Shown here: positions 26,476 through 35,147 of the stretch, one piece after another
How positions within the stretch are numbered: the stretch's first letter is position 1
Layout of the letters: the number at the start of each line of letters is the position of its first letter
NCBI GenBank assembly: GCA_002717655.1
Contig: PBAY01000006.1
Span: forward strand, 1-46,279
Origin: Phycisphaerae bacterium
GTDB taxonomy: Bacteria; Planctomycetota; Phycisphaerae; Phycisphaerales; SM1A02
Length of the DNA stretch: 46,279 nt
Direction of reading: 5' to 3'
Translations under genes and position numbers: made by a program
Notes under the pieces: model-generated
What the model saw: only the letters and a program-made list of their open reading frames with translations
The model's database searches: none
What the model was told of the DNA's origin: nothing

Positions 26476-28887
26476 ATGTTTCTTGCCTTCATTACGTTGT
26501 TACTGGCTTCCGGCAACCCGCTCACACTCAAGGAGATGATGCGGGATCCAGACTGGATGGGCCGCTCCCCTTCTCGAGTCTGGTGGACGGATGGGGGCCA
26601 GTCGGTCCTCTTGCGAAGACCTCATGCCAATGGAATCACCGATGAACTGGTATTGATCGATCTCGCCAGCGGCGGTGAAACGATCGTGGCGGATGCGGAC
26701 ATCGCCACCATGACGATGCCCGGCGGTGATGTCAGCCCGGACCTGGGACGACGCGTCTACAGTCAGGATGGTGATCTGTTCCTCTGGGATGATGCCGCCG
26801 GCCAGACCTCGCGACTGACCAATACCCACGCACGTGAGACCAATCCGCAATTCATGTCCGATGAAGGATCGATCCAGTTTCTTCGCAACGGTCGCTTCGT
26901 CATTCGACATCTGGAATCGAATTCAGAGTTTGAACCACGTGGTTTCATCTTTGCGGATGAAGAGAAGGATGACAGCAAGTCTGATCCTGATTTTCGCCAA
27001 GCACAGCAGGAACGTCTGATCGAAACCATTGGAGAACGAAGTCGACGTTCTGAAACCCGCAAGGCTCGCGGCGAAGCCATTGATGAAGCAAATACCGTGC
27101 AGCGGCCTGAAGACATCCGTCTCGGTGCTGGCCGCTCACAACGGCAGGCATCTCTGTCCCCCTCTGGAAACTGGGTCGCCATCACCAGTACAGGATCCTC
27201 GAAACGCGGCAAACGCGACTCCATGCCTCGATATGTCACTGACTCCAGCTATGTCGACACCGAATCAGTCAGAGTCATGGTCGGAGAATCCGAAACAGAT
27301 TCACATGCAATCACTCTGGCCAACCTGAAAGATGGCAGCTTTCATCATGTCGATCTTTCAACGCTCCCGGATATCACCAAAGATCCACTGGAGTGGCTGG
27401 ATTCCCGGAACAACAACTCCACGGAAAGCAATGACAACTCAGAGGAGAAGCAGGAGGCTGAACCACGTCCGGTACGCATCACTTCCCTGAGATGGTCTCC
27501 TGATGGCCAATGGCTCGTCATGCAGCTTTATTCCCATGACCACAAGGACCGTTGGATTGCCGGAATCGACACCGAATTGATCACGGAAACAGAACCACCA
27601 GAACTCGTATCGATTCATCACCTCCATGATGAAGCCTGGATCTGCCGATCGTTCAACTCGATGGATTGGATGCGGGATGGACAGGAACTCTGGTTTCAAT
27701 CCGAGGAAAGTGGCTGGGGCCATCTATACAAATGGGATCCAGCCTCCGGCGGCATTACCCCGCTGACTCAAGGTCAATGGGAAACCCAGCAAGTTGCAGA
27801 GGGACCGAAGGATGGACTGCTGTGGTTCGTTGCGGGACGTGATCGCCCTACTGAACGTGAGGTATTTACGGTTGATCCACTCGACGGAACGATCACACAG
27901 CACACCGATTTCAACCAGAGTGTGGACAGCTACTCCCTTTCACCTGATGGCTCACAACTGCTGATGAAGGTCTCCAGTGCCGTTCACCCTCCGGAGGTCG
28001 TGGTTCAGGACACCATCCCTGGCTCGATTGCTCGATGGCTGACCGAATCACGCTCACCGGAGTATCTGAATACCGATTTGATCGAGCCACGCATCATCCG
28101 CATTCCATCTCCACATGGTGCTGATATCTGGGCGAAGCTGTACCTGCCTGATGAAACGGCTCCGCAACCCCGCCCCGCCGTGTTTTTCCTTCATGGCGCC
28201 GGCTATCTGCAGAATGCAGACAACCAATGGTCGAACTATGCAAGAGAAGCGCTCTTCAACATGCATCTCGCACGACAGGGTTATGTGGTACTTGATATCG
28301 ATTATCGCGCGTCATCCGGCTATGGGCGTGACTGGCGTACTGCAATCTATCGGAACATGGGGACGCCAGAAGTACAGGACATGCAGATAGCTGTCGACTG
28401 GTTGGTTGCGAACCATCAGGTGGATCCCTCGCGAGTCGGTGCCTATGGAGGATCCTACGGCGGATTTCTCGTGCTCATGGCAATGTTCACGGATCCAGAC
28501 CTGCTTGCCTGTGGCGCATCTCTACGGCCTGTCACGGACTGGTCTCACTACTACGACGGGTATACGCGACCGATACTGAACACCCCTGAACGTGATCCGG
28601 AAGCCTATCGATCTTCTTCACCGATTGAACATGCCGAAGGTCTGGATCGAGCCTTGTTGATCTGTCACGGCATGGAGGACAACAATGTCCTCTTCAAGGA
28701 CACGGTTCGTCTGGCTCAGCGCCTGATTGAACTTGAAAAGCGTGATTGGGAAGTCGCCATGTATCCAATGGAAGCCCATGGATTCAAGGAACACTCCAGC
28801 TGGCTCGATGAATACCGCAGAATCGACGAGCTCTTCCGCGAGTGGCTGCTCGAGCATGCTGATCAGGACAAATCCGACAATCGCTGA
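26476..28887 (+). CDS. S9 family serine peptidase (prolyl oligopeptidase type)
   Basis: 803 residues. A hydrophobic N-terminus (MFLAFITLLLASG) suggests export. Residues about 20-520 form a beta-propeller with WD40-like blades (DVSPDLGRRVYSQDGDLFLW, SLSPDGSQLLM). Residues 540-800 are the alpha/beta hydrolase: FLHGAG oxyanion region, G-G-S660-Y-G-G nucleophile, D735 in HGMEDNNV, and H768 in EAHGF. This is the catalytic triad of prolyl oligopeptidase/dipeptidyl-peptidase IV-like enzymes, cleaving short peptides in the periplasm or outside. Residues 165-215 are a charged insertion (EEKDDSKSDPDFRQAQQERL). The stop overlaps the stop of the MFS gene by 25 bases. Confidence 0.92.
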   Translation: MFLAFITLLLASGNPLTLKEMMRDPDWMGRSPSRVWWTDGGQSVLLRRPHANGITDELVLIDLASGGETIVADADIATMTMPGGDVSPDLGRRVYSQDGDLFLWDDAAGQTSRLTNTHARETNPQFMSDEGSIQFLRNGRFVIRHLESNSEFEPRGFIFADEEKDDSKSDPDFRQAQQERLIETIGERSRRSETRKARGEAIDEANTVQRPEDIRLGAGRSQRQASLSPSGNWVAITSTGSSKRGKRDSMPRYVTDSSYVDTESVRVMVGESETDSHAITLANLKDGSFHHVDLSTLPDITKDPLEWLDSRNNNSTESNDNSEEKQEAEPRPVRITSLRWSPDGQWLVMQLYSHDHKDRWIAGIDTELITETEPPELVSIHHLHDEAWICRSFNSMDWMRDGQELWFQSEESGWGHLYKWDPASGGITPLTQGQWETQQVAEGPKDGLLWFVAGRDRPTEREVFTVDPLDGTITQHTDFNQSVDSYSLSPDGSQLLMKVSSAVHPPEVVVQDTIPGSIARWLTESRSPEYLNTDLIEPRIIRIPSPHGADIWAKLYLPDETAPQPRPAVFFLHGAGYLQNADNQWSNYAREALFNMHLARQGYVVLDIDYRASSGYGRDWRTAIYRNMGTPEVQDMQIAVDWLVANHQVDPSRVGAYGGSYGGFLVLMAMFTDPDLLACGASLRPVTDWSHYYDGYTRPILNTPERDPEAYRSSSPIEHAEGLDRALLICHGMEDNNVLFKDTVRLAQRLIELEKRDWEVAMYPMEAHGFKEHSSWLDEYRRIDELFREWLLEHADQDKSDNR

Positions 28888-30176
28888 TTTGCCGTTTCAG
28901 GCAATCGCCAGATGAACAACATGGCCATGAAGGTCATGGTGAGCAGGTACCACCCGGGCGAGAGAGAAGAATCGGTTGAGGCCACAAGCCATGCGGCCAC
29001 CAGTGGGAAGGTTCCGCCGACGAAGGCAAAGCTCACGTTGTAGGCAATGGACGTACCTGAATACCGGGACTCCGTTGGGAACATTTCCGAAAGGGTGACC
29101 GGATACACCCCCTGAAGAATCCCGAGAATGACCGCGCCCACCATCACCGCGACCCATGCCAATGGTTCGGATCCTGAGCCTGCCAGAGCGAAGAGTGGAA
29201 TGGACCAGAGCATGCAGGCCACGAAGCCGGTACGGATGAACGGCATTCTTCCTCGACGATCCGACCAGGCCCCAATGATCAATGGAACCAACACTGAAAC
29301 TCCAATGGCAACCGTCACGATCAATCCTGCGGTACTCCGAGCGAGTCCCCCCTGCGCATCAAGAAACTCGCTCATGTAGACCGTCAAGGCATAGCAGAGC
29401 ATGGCTGGTGCACTGATGAGAAGTATGGCGTTCACCAGAGCACGCCGCTGTTCGCGGAGACACGTTCGAATTGGATGAGTCGCCAGCTTTCCCTCAGCCT
29501 TGGCCTGCTCGAAATGTGGCGAAGCAGGCATGCCCCATCGAAGGATGGTTGCAATCACAAGGATGACAAGACCGAATCCAAAGGCCCATCGCCATCCCCA
29601 GTGCAGAAGATCAGGAACGGACATTGAGAGATCCATGAGCGTATACACCAATGAACCAAGCAGAATCCCGAGCATGGCGGTACTGACCGTCAGTGCACCG
29701 CTGAAACCACGATGTCTTTCCCCTGCATGTTCCGACAGGTAGGACACCGCACCGGTGAACTCACCACCAATCGAAATGCCCTGCAACAACCGAAAGCCGA
29801 TCAGCAGAAGAGGTGAGAGAATGCCGACCGACTGCCAGGTTGGAATCAAGACCATGCCGAGTGTTGGTATCGCCATGACAAGCAAGGACAGGAGCAAGGC
29901 GACTCGCCGGCCGAGCCGATCACCGATTGAACCAAAGATGATGGCCCCAAGCGGTCGGGCGAAATAACCGACTGCAAAGACGCCGAAGGCCTGTAGAAGA
30001 TTGGTTGTGGAATCACCCGGTCCGAAGAACTCGCTGGCGATCACTGGAGCAAAGAAACCGTAGATCGTGAAGTCATACCATTCGAAGAGATTTCCGATGA
30101 CCGCCGCAGACACGGTTCTCGGTCTGCCTGCAGTGGAAGAAGAAGGGGCTGACACATGATCTGAAGAACTGGGCAC
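28863..30176 (-). CDS. MFS transporter, metabolite:H+ symporter (MHS) type
   Basis: 437 residues from GTG 30176 (AGGA 7 bases before it). Twelve membrane helices; GNLFEWYDFTIYGFFAPVIA at the start is the MHS family signature, and GSIGDRLGRR between helices 2 and 3 is the MFS A-motif; RLLQGISIGGEFTGA is also typical. The family takes up organic acids or osmolytes (alpha-ketoglutarate, citrate, proline/betaine) with protons. The substrate cannot be told from the sequence. The gene converges on the S9 peptidase gene and overlaps its end by 25 bases. Confidence 0.9.
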   Translation of the reverse strand: MPSSSDHVSAPSSSTAGRPRTVSAAVIGNLFEWYDFTIYGFFAPVIASEFFGPGDSTTNLLQAFGVFAVGYFARPLGAIIFGSIGDRLGRRVALLLSLLVMAIPTLGMVLIPTWQSVGILSPLLLIGFRLLQGISIGGEFTGAVSYLSEHAGERHRGFSGALTVSTAMLGILLGSLVYTLMDLSMSVPDLLHWGWRWAFGFGLVILVIATILRWGMPASPHFEQAKAEGKLATHPIRTCLREQRRALVNAILLISAPAMLCYALTVYMSEFLDAQGGLARSTAGLIVTVAIGVSVLVPLIIGAWSDRRGRMPFIRTGFVACMLWSIPLFALAGSGSEPLAWVAVMVGAVILGILQGVYPVTLSEMFPTESRYSGTSIAYNVSFAFVGGTFPLVAAWLVASTDSSLSPGWYLLTMTFMAMLFIWRLPETANQRLSDLS

Positions 30177-30261
30177 AGGGAGATCCTATCAGCCGGCTTC
30201 AGAGCCTCGGGATCCCATGATCTGGACCATGCCGTATGCTGTTGGATCAGGAGGCAGCCCC

Positions 30262-30987
30262 ATGAGCTCAATTCGAAATGAATCCGATCGCCCACGACTT
30301 TATGCCGGTGATGGTGATCGCTTGCTGGAAGCTGATCGCAACTCTGACCGAATTGTTCTGCTTCCATCCAATGACCCCCGCCATGCCAACGTAGGTGGCG
30401 GCGAGATCAGGATCCAATGGGGCCAGAGCCTGCTTCGTGATGTGCTAGCCGGTCGATATCGAACGGTCGTCTGCGGCATCAACGATACTTCCAATACCGC
30501 GGGAATCATCGGAACGCTGTTGGAAATGGTCTCGACGAGTCAATGGAATGTGGATTCGGCGACGTCCTATGCCAAGGTCTTTCAGGATGCCATCGCCTTG
30601 CATGATCGGCATGACAATGAGCCCTATGTGCTGAAGTTTGATCTTGACAGCCTTCTGGTTCTCGCCATTCTTCGCCCACACGGCAAGGAACACTTCACAC
30701 TCACTGATCTGGAGCGAGGATTCCGAACCGTCTCCAAGATGCTTGAAGGCCGTCATGATCGACAGCCAGTCGCCAGTGTCTGCTTCCTGGGGGCCCATTC
30801 AAACCGCCTGCTCACCAAAGATGGTTACGAGCCACCCTTTGAACTGGTATTGAAGAGCATGTACAACGCCGGCTACCGTGGAGATGTCTATCCCTCTCTG
30901 GCCATGTGGAACAGTGCTCCTACAGGCGTCTTCGCTACCTACCCCTTCCCCGAAAGCCTTGACCGGATGCGAGAAGGATCTTCCTGA
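30262..30987 (+). CDS. Conserved-looking soluble protein of unknown function
   Basis: 241 residues from ATG 30262, chosen because AGGAGG lies 7 bases upstream; an earlier ATG at 30217 has no such site. Soluble, no signal peptide. Several Gly- and Pro-containing segments look strongly constrained: VLLPSNDPRHANVGGGEIRI, VVCGINDTSNTAGIIGTLLE, LKFDLDSLLVLAILRPHG, SVCFLGAHSNRLL and FATYPFPESLDRM. Alternating strands and helices suggest an alpha/beta fold. No known motif recognised. It stands alone between two transporter genes, reading away from the MFS gene and toward the AmpG-like gene. Confidence 0.75.
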   Translation: MSSIRNESDRPRLYAGDGDRLLEADRNSDRIVLLPSNDPRHANVGGGEIRIQWGQSLLRDVLAGRYRTVVCGINDTSNTAGIIGTLLEMVSTSQWNVDSATSYAKVFQDAIALHDRHDNEPYVLKFDLDSLLVLAILRPHGKEHFTLTDLERGFRTVSKMLEGRHDRQPVASVCFLGAHSNRLLTKDGYEPPFELVLKSMYNAGYRGDVYPSLAMWNSAPTGVFATYPFPESLDRMREGSS

Positions 30988-31004
30988 AAACCTCTCGCAT
31001 GACG

Positions 31005-32429
31005 TCAGACGCCTCCACTTTCCATCTCGTTGAACTTTCGCTGCGCCTGTGACGGGCTGACGATGGGAAGGACGAGAACGGCGAGAATGGTGACTCCAGT
31101 CGACAGCAGGAAGACCTGCTCATAGGTCACATCCAGTTGGTCGAGTTTCGTGGCCAACGTCGCACCCAGGATCCGAGAAAGATTCAACATCGCCATATAG
31201 GTCGTGAACTGGGTGGCCGCCATCTTCTTCCACGATATACCCATGAACAAGGCGAACAGGGACACCGAGAAAATCCCGCCCAACGCGGTTTCCATGATCA
31301 TGTAGGTGATCATGCTCGGTCGTACCGACCAGAGGTGTGGCGTCATCGCCATCACGAACCAGATCAGTGCCATGCCCAGACCTGAAACCATCGCAAGGCG
31401 GCGTGGCCCCACCAGGTCGGCAAGAAAGCCACCCACGATCGAACCGCCAAGGCCTACGAACACGATACTCCCGGCGATGCTGTTGTATTCAACCTGAGTC
31501 CAACCCAGTTCCTGAATCATCAAGGGTGACATGAAGGCAGCGAAGAGACCGGTTGTGATACTCGCCAGCAAAGCGAGCAGGAGCCCCCCCTGAGTCGGGA
31601 GGATTGAAAAGGCGCGAAGGAAGAGGCCCAGCACTTCGAACAGGGAACCCGGCCCCTCGGTACCCGGCTTCGGCATCTGGCCGCATTCCGGACATGCAAG
31701 ATCACTTGCCAGACCCTTTCGTGAATATCCGCAGGACTGACACATCAGAGGCTCGGAATGATGACGTGAATCCCGACGGAAACTCAGAAACTGGTCACCT
31801 GGCCGCTCAAGAAGAAGCAAGGGCAGCAACATGATCAAGGCCACGCAGATAGCAAGAATCAGAAAGGCGAATTGCAGACTCACCAACGCAGCCAGAACAC
31901 CGAGACCCGCACCTCCCAACGCATTCCCCGCATAACTGGATCCGTACATCAGACCATTGGCACGCCCCCGCTCTTCGGGCTTCAGCAGATCCACGGCCAG
32001 CGCATCAACCGATACATCCTGAAGACTTGCAAAGCAGTTCACGAAGAAGATGGCGTACTTCAGCGAAACAAGATTCTCCGTCAAGGCCGGCACGGCAGCC
32101 AGAAGCAGCAGAACCAGAATCATTCCAGACTGGGCCAGAAGGATCCAGGGCCGACGTCGTCCCATGATCGGCAGACGGAATCGATCGATCAGTGGACCCC
32201 AGATCCACTTGAACGACCAGGGCAACGTAGCCAGAATCGTGACCTGTGCGATCTCTCCCGGATCCAGGCCGCGGGCCGCAAGCGTGGCCGTGATGGCTAC
32301 CGCGATGAATCCCCAGGGCAGACCCTGCGCTACGTAGAGGCCACAAAGGGTCAGAAGGCGCAGTACGCCACTGTCCGCCAGATACGGCAGATTGGGGGAG
32401 CGGCGTGGACTAGAGACCTGCTGCGGCAT
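31005..32429 (-). CDS. AmpG/PAT-like MFS transporter with inserted zinc ribbon
   Basis: 474 residues from ATG 32429; 12 membrane helices. LYVAQGLPWGF in helix 1 and LPWSFKWIWGPLIDRF in the first loop are marks of the AmpG/PAT branch (muropeptide or acetyl-CoA type permeases). The central cytoplasmic loop after helix 6 carries C-Q-S-C-G-Y-...-A-C-P-E-C-G (bases 31675-31748), a two-CxxC zinc ribbon absent from ordinary AmpG. The start overlaps the end of the glycosyltransferase gene by 20 bases, so translation is probably coupled. Murein-fragment uptake is the default guess; substrate is uncertain. Confidence 0.85.
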   Translation of the reverse strand: MPQQVSSPRRSPNLPYLADSGVLRLLTLCGLYVAQGLPWGFIAVAITATLAARGLDPGEIAQVTILATLPWSFKWIWGPLIDRFRLPIMGRRRPWILLAQSGMILVLLLLAAVPALTENLVSLKYAIFFVNCFASLQDVSVDALAVDLLKPEERGRANGLMYGSSYAGNALGGAGLGVLAALVSLQFAFLILAICVALIMLLPLLLLERPGDQFLSFRRDSRHHSEPLMCQSCGYSRKGLASDLACPECGQMPKPGTEGPGSLFEVLGLFLRAFSILPTQGGLLLALLASITTGLFAAFMSPLMIQELGWTQVEYNSIAGSIVFVGLGGSIVGGFLADLVGPRRLAMVSGLGMALIWFVMAMTPHLWSVRPSMITYMIMETALGGIFSVSLFALFMGISWKKMAATQFTTYMAMLNLSRILGATLATKLDQLDVTYEQVFLLSTGVTILAVLVLPIVSPSQAQRKFNEMESGGV

Positions 32430-33594
32430 CCGTGTACATCGCTTCGAGTCTGCCAGCAATCGTGTCCACAGCGAGCTCCTTGAGGACCCACTCCCGACCA
32501 AGTCGCCCCATGACCTCGCGCTGTTCAGGCTGATCAAGCAGTGGCTGCAATCCAGCCACGATGGCTGCAGCATTCTGATCGACCGCGACACCGCCTCCAC
32601 TGTCAACGATCTCACGCCAGGTATCAACCAGATTCGTGGTCATGACTGGAGTACCGCAGGCCATCGCCTCGAACTGGACGAACCCGAAGTTCTCCTGACT
32701 GGTGGGAAGCACGAATACATCAGCAGCCTGATAAAGCGAATACTTCAAGCTGCCTCCGACATGCCCAAGGAAGTGAACCCGTTCCCCGAGCCCTGCCGAC
32801 TCGACCTGCTGCCGTAGTTTGTCCACGTAGTCGTCATCACCGCTTCCAGCAATGGCAACCTGTACCGGTGTTCCAGATTCACCCAACCGACGGGCGGCTT
32901 CAATCAGATGCTCAATACCCTTCTTCACATGAATTCGGCTGAGAAACAGAAGCGTCGGCCCATCTGCAAGGAAGGAGTAGGCTTGACGCGCTTCTTCCGG
33001 ACCAGGCAATGAACCATAAGGCTCAAGATCAATCAAGTTTGGCACGACTCGTCCTCGACCTCGTGGGAACCACTTCCCAGACTGGGCCAGTTCATCATCG
33101 GCCGTGCAATGAACGTAGGCAGCACCCTCCAGCAACTTGCGGCCTGCCAGCTTGAGATACAACCTCTTCTTGAGTCCCCCCTGAGTCATACACCAGTCAT
33201 CAAGCATTCCGCGAAGACTGATGACATAGGGAACTCGAGCGGCTCGTGCCAATTTGCCCAACTGTGCATTGGCACGCTCCCATGGTCCATGAAGCTGCAT
33301 GACATCCAGACGTCCCAGCAGATCTTTCATCGGAGCAAGCTGTGCCGCTTTGAACATCGAGCCAGGCAGAGCTGGTTGGGGAAGGACGAGCACTTCAGGC
33401 CCCGAACCCTGATTATTCCATTCCTCAGGCACATCACGTGCGTCTGTCGTCACCAGCGTGACTTCATGGCCTCGCTCATGCAGCACTCGAGACAGGTCAA
33501 CGACTGCGCGGGGCGGCCCGCCGTCCTCGAAATCGACACGATGCATGTATTGAGCAATTCGCAACGGGAAGGTCTCCTGACTGGAAAGATCCAT
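32410..33594 (-). CDS. Glycosyltransferase family 4
   Basis: 394 residues from ATG 33594 (GGAG 9 bases before it); ATG 33615 is an alternative. GT-B fold: DFEDGGPPRAVVDL near the start is the Gly-rich acceptor loop; LLFLSRIHVKKGIEHLIEA and the donor signature SQENFGFVQFEAMACGTPV mark the C-terminal domain of GT4 enzymes. It likely transfers a sugar from a nucleotide donor to a lipid- or glycan-acceptor in the cytoplasm. The downstream AmpG-like gene overlaps it. Divergent from the DUF669-like gene with about 80 bases between starts. Confidence 0.9.
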   Translation of the reverse strand: MDLSSQETFPLRIAQYMHRVDFEDGGPPRAVVDLSRVLHERGHEVTLVTTDARDVPEEWNNQGSGPEVLVLPQPALPGSMFKAAQLAPMKDLLGRLDVMQLHGPWERANAQLGKLARAARVPYVISLRGMLDDWCMTQGGLKKRLYLKLAGRKLLEGAAYVHCTADDELAQSGKWFPRGRGRVVPNLIDLEPYGSLPGPEEARQAYSFLADGPTLLFLSRIHVKKGIEHLIEAARRLGESGTPVQVAIAGSGDDDYVDKLRQQVESAGLGERVHFLGHVGGSLKYSLYQAADVFVLPTSQENFGFVQFEAMACGTPVMTTNLVDTWREIVDSGGGVAVDQNAAAIVAGLQPLLDQPEQREVMGRLGREWVLKELAVDTIAGRLEAMYTDAAAGL

Positions 33595-33673
33595 GGGCCG
33601 AATCTCCAGATCCATACACAGAATAGTGCGTGGACAACTTGCAGGTTTTTCGAGCCCTCCCACAGGGACTGGT

Positions 33674-34150
33674 ATGATCTCCCCCATGGAATTCAACCCC
33701 ACAGATGCCGGTAATTCGAGCGGATTCGATCTCCTTCCTGAAGGCACCTACGAAATCGAGGTGATCGAGGCCGAGGAGCAGACAAGCAAGAAGGGCAATG
33801 AAATGATTGCCCTGACCCTGCAGGCCCAGCACCCGGATGGCTATCCCGTCAGAATCTGGGACTATCTGGTTTCAGTCGCAGCGGCCACCTTCAAGATCGA
33901 ACAGTTCTGCAACGCCGCTGGACTTGCCGAGAAGTTCAAGGCTGGCAGACTCATGGCTGATGACTGCCGTGGATGCAAGGTCACCGCCAGAGTCGAGATC
34001 GAGTCCGGCCGTGACAACTATTCAGATCGAAACAGTATTCGTGAGTATGTGCTCGCAGGAGCAGGCGAGAAGAAGCCCGGTATCTCAACACAGCCCGGGG
34101 CAGAGACACCCGCACCCAAGCCGATCAACGAAGAGGAAATTCCCTTCTAG
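33674..34150 (+). CDS. DUF669-like protein with SSB-type acidic tail
   Basis: 158 residues from ATG 33674 (AGGGA 5 bases before); ATG 33686 is a possible start four codons later. The core has the DUF669 pattern: EGTYEIEVIEAEEQTSKKGNE, MIALTL, IWDYLVS, the FCNAAGL element, then ARVEIE and the RNSIREYV ending. A Pro/Ala-rich linker of about 25 residues leads to the last residues EEEIPF, very like the DDDIPF tip by which single-stranded DNA-binding proteins (SSB) recruit partners. DUF669 proteins are mostly known from phages next to recombination genes. Here none of these is nearby. A single-strand DNA-binding or SSB-related role is inferred. Confidence 0.75.
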   Translation: MISPMEFNPTDAGNSSGFDLLPEGTYEIEVIEAEEQTSKKGNEMIALTLQAQHPDGYPVRIWDYLVSVAAATFKIEQFCNAAGLAEKFKAGRLMADDCRGCKVTARVEIESGRDNYSDRNSIREYVLAGAGEKKPGISTQPGAETPAPKPINEEEIPF

Positions 34151-34177
34151 GCCATTCCTGTTCTCAAATGAAATTGA

Positions 34178-34210
34178 ACAATCCCCCGATCATGATGATC
34201 GGGGGATTGT
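34178..34210. terminator. Shared bidirectional terminator
   Basis: ACAATCCCCCGATCA (34178-34192), loop TGA, and TGATCGGGGGATTGT (34196-34210): a perfect 15-bp stem. It is followed by TCATTTTC on the plus strand and by TTCAATTTC on the minus strand. It sits 27 bases after the DUF669-like gene and 33 bases from the end of the convergent PEP-CTERM gene, so it probably ends both. Confidence 0.85.
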
Positions 34211-34243
34211 CATTTTCAATTCAGTGACGAGTCCAGCCTTGGC

Positions 34244-34897
34244 TCAGCAGCGACGTCGACGACGAGTGCCGACACAGCCAGCAAGGCCGATCAATGCCAG
34301 TGCACCAGGTGCTGGGACTGGTGCCGCCACCTCGATGTCGATGAACTCACCCGTAGTCAAGGTGATTCGAGCCAGACCGGAATTTGTCTGAAAGGCCGAA
34401 GCATCCGTAGAAGCAAACATCATTCGGGATGACTCACCGGAGAAGATGCCGGCAGTGCCTGACCACGGACCTGACCAGAACAATTTGTCGCCTCCAGTAC
34501 TTCGCGAAGCTGAATCTGGTGATTTCATGCCCAGGGCATCCGCTCGCCAGTCAACATCCGTGACCCAGCCGGCGAAGCCGGATCTGGCAACTTCACCAAT
34601 CACACCATTGAGTCCGGCTTCGGAACCGATGATGGCCAGATCAAAGGTGAGTTCACCAAGCGCATTCTGGAAGACGAATGACTCCAGCTGGCCCTGATAC
34701 AACAGCACACCGCTGCTGTTGAAGATGTCAAAGCTGTCGAGTTGACTGTGAACAACTGAACCATAGGCATGAGGCGAAGTCATCGCATCCGTACCTGGTG
34801 TCAATGACGAACTGCCTGGGGCAAGAATCGCACCCATGGATACGCTGGCCATCGCAAATGTCGCAACACATGCAGTAGAGAGAGTCTTAGAAATCAT
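34244..34897 (-). CDS. PEP-CTERM-type secreted protein
   Basis: 217 residues from ATG 34897 (AAGGAG 8 bases before; the TTG six bases earlier is not needed). Signal peptide ISKTLSTACVATFAMASVSMG. The body is Ser/Gly/Ala-rich beta structure (SVVHSQLDSFDIFNSSG, LYQGQLESFVFQNALGELTF) of unknown function, with no Cys pair. The C-terminus is VPAPGALALIGLAG, then a short helix and RRRRR: the proline motif, membrane helix and basic tail of a PEP-CTERM sorting signal in the variant common in Phycisphaerae. An exosortase would cut it and attach or release it at the surface; no exosortase gene is in the window. Confidence 0.88.
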   Translation of the reverse strand: MISKTLSTACVATFAMASVSMGAILAPGSSSLTPGTDAMTSPHAYGSVVHSQLDSFDIFNSSGVLLYQGQLESFVFQNALGELTFDLAIIGSEAGLNGVIGEVARSGFAGWVTDVDWRADALGMKSPDSASRSTGGDKLFWSGPWSGTAGIFSGESSRMMFASTDASAFQTNSGLARITLTTGEFIDIEVAAPVPAPGALALIGLAGCVGTRRRRRC

Positions 34898-35092
34898 GGT
34901 CAAGGCTCCTTAGCAATGGAAACACGACCTCGACCAATGCGCGAACGGCAGCCGTCCACCTCCAATGGAGGTTGCTTGACGACGCTGAAGTCGTCGAGGA
35001 AATGGTCCCGTTCAACAAGGCATGCGACATCCAGAACCGGACTCTCACACTTGACTGAAGGAATTTGAAAGATCGACGTTTGACCATAGATA

Positions 35093-35119
35093 AAGGCCGA
35101 TCAATTCATGATCGGCCTT
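35093..35119 (-). terminator. Terminator after the 47-residue membrane protein gene
   Basis: AAGGCCGATCA (35093-35103), 5-base loop, TGATCGGCCTT (35109-35119): an 11-bp stem. On the minus strand it is followed by TTTATCTATGG. It lies 28 bases after the stop of the gene at 35148-35291, as expected for its terminator, and separates it from the PEP-CTERM gene. Confidence 0.75.
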
Positions 35120-35147
35120 GAATCGAGTCACATTGATCTGGGCAGGT

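Noticed and set aside
31872..32483. 203-codon plus-strand frame opposite the AmpG-like gene
   Set aside because: Gln/Arg/Ser-rich translation typical of an antisense shadow of a membrane protein.
33109..33714. 201-codon plus-strand frame opposite the second GT4
   Set aside because: Overlaps a well-supported glycosyltransferase with donor-site motifs; no supporting feature.
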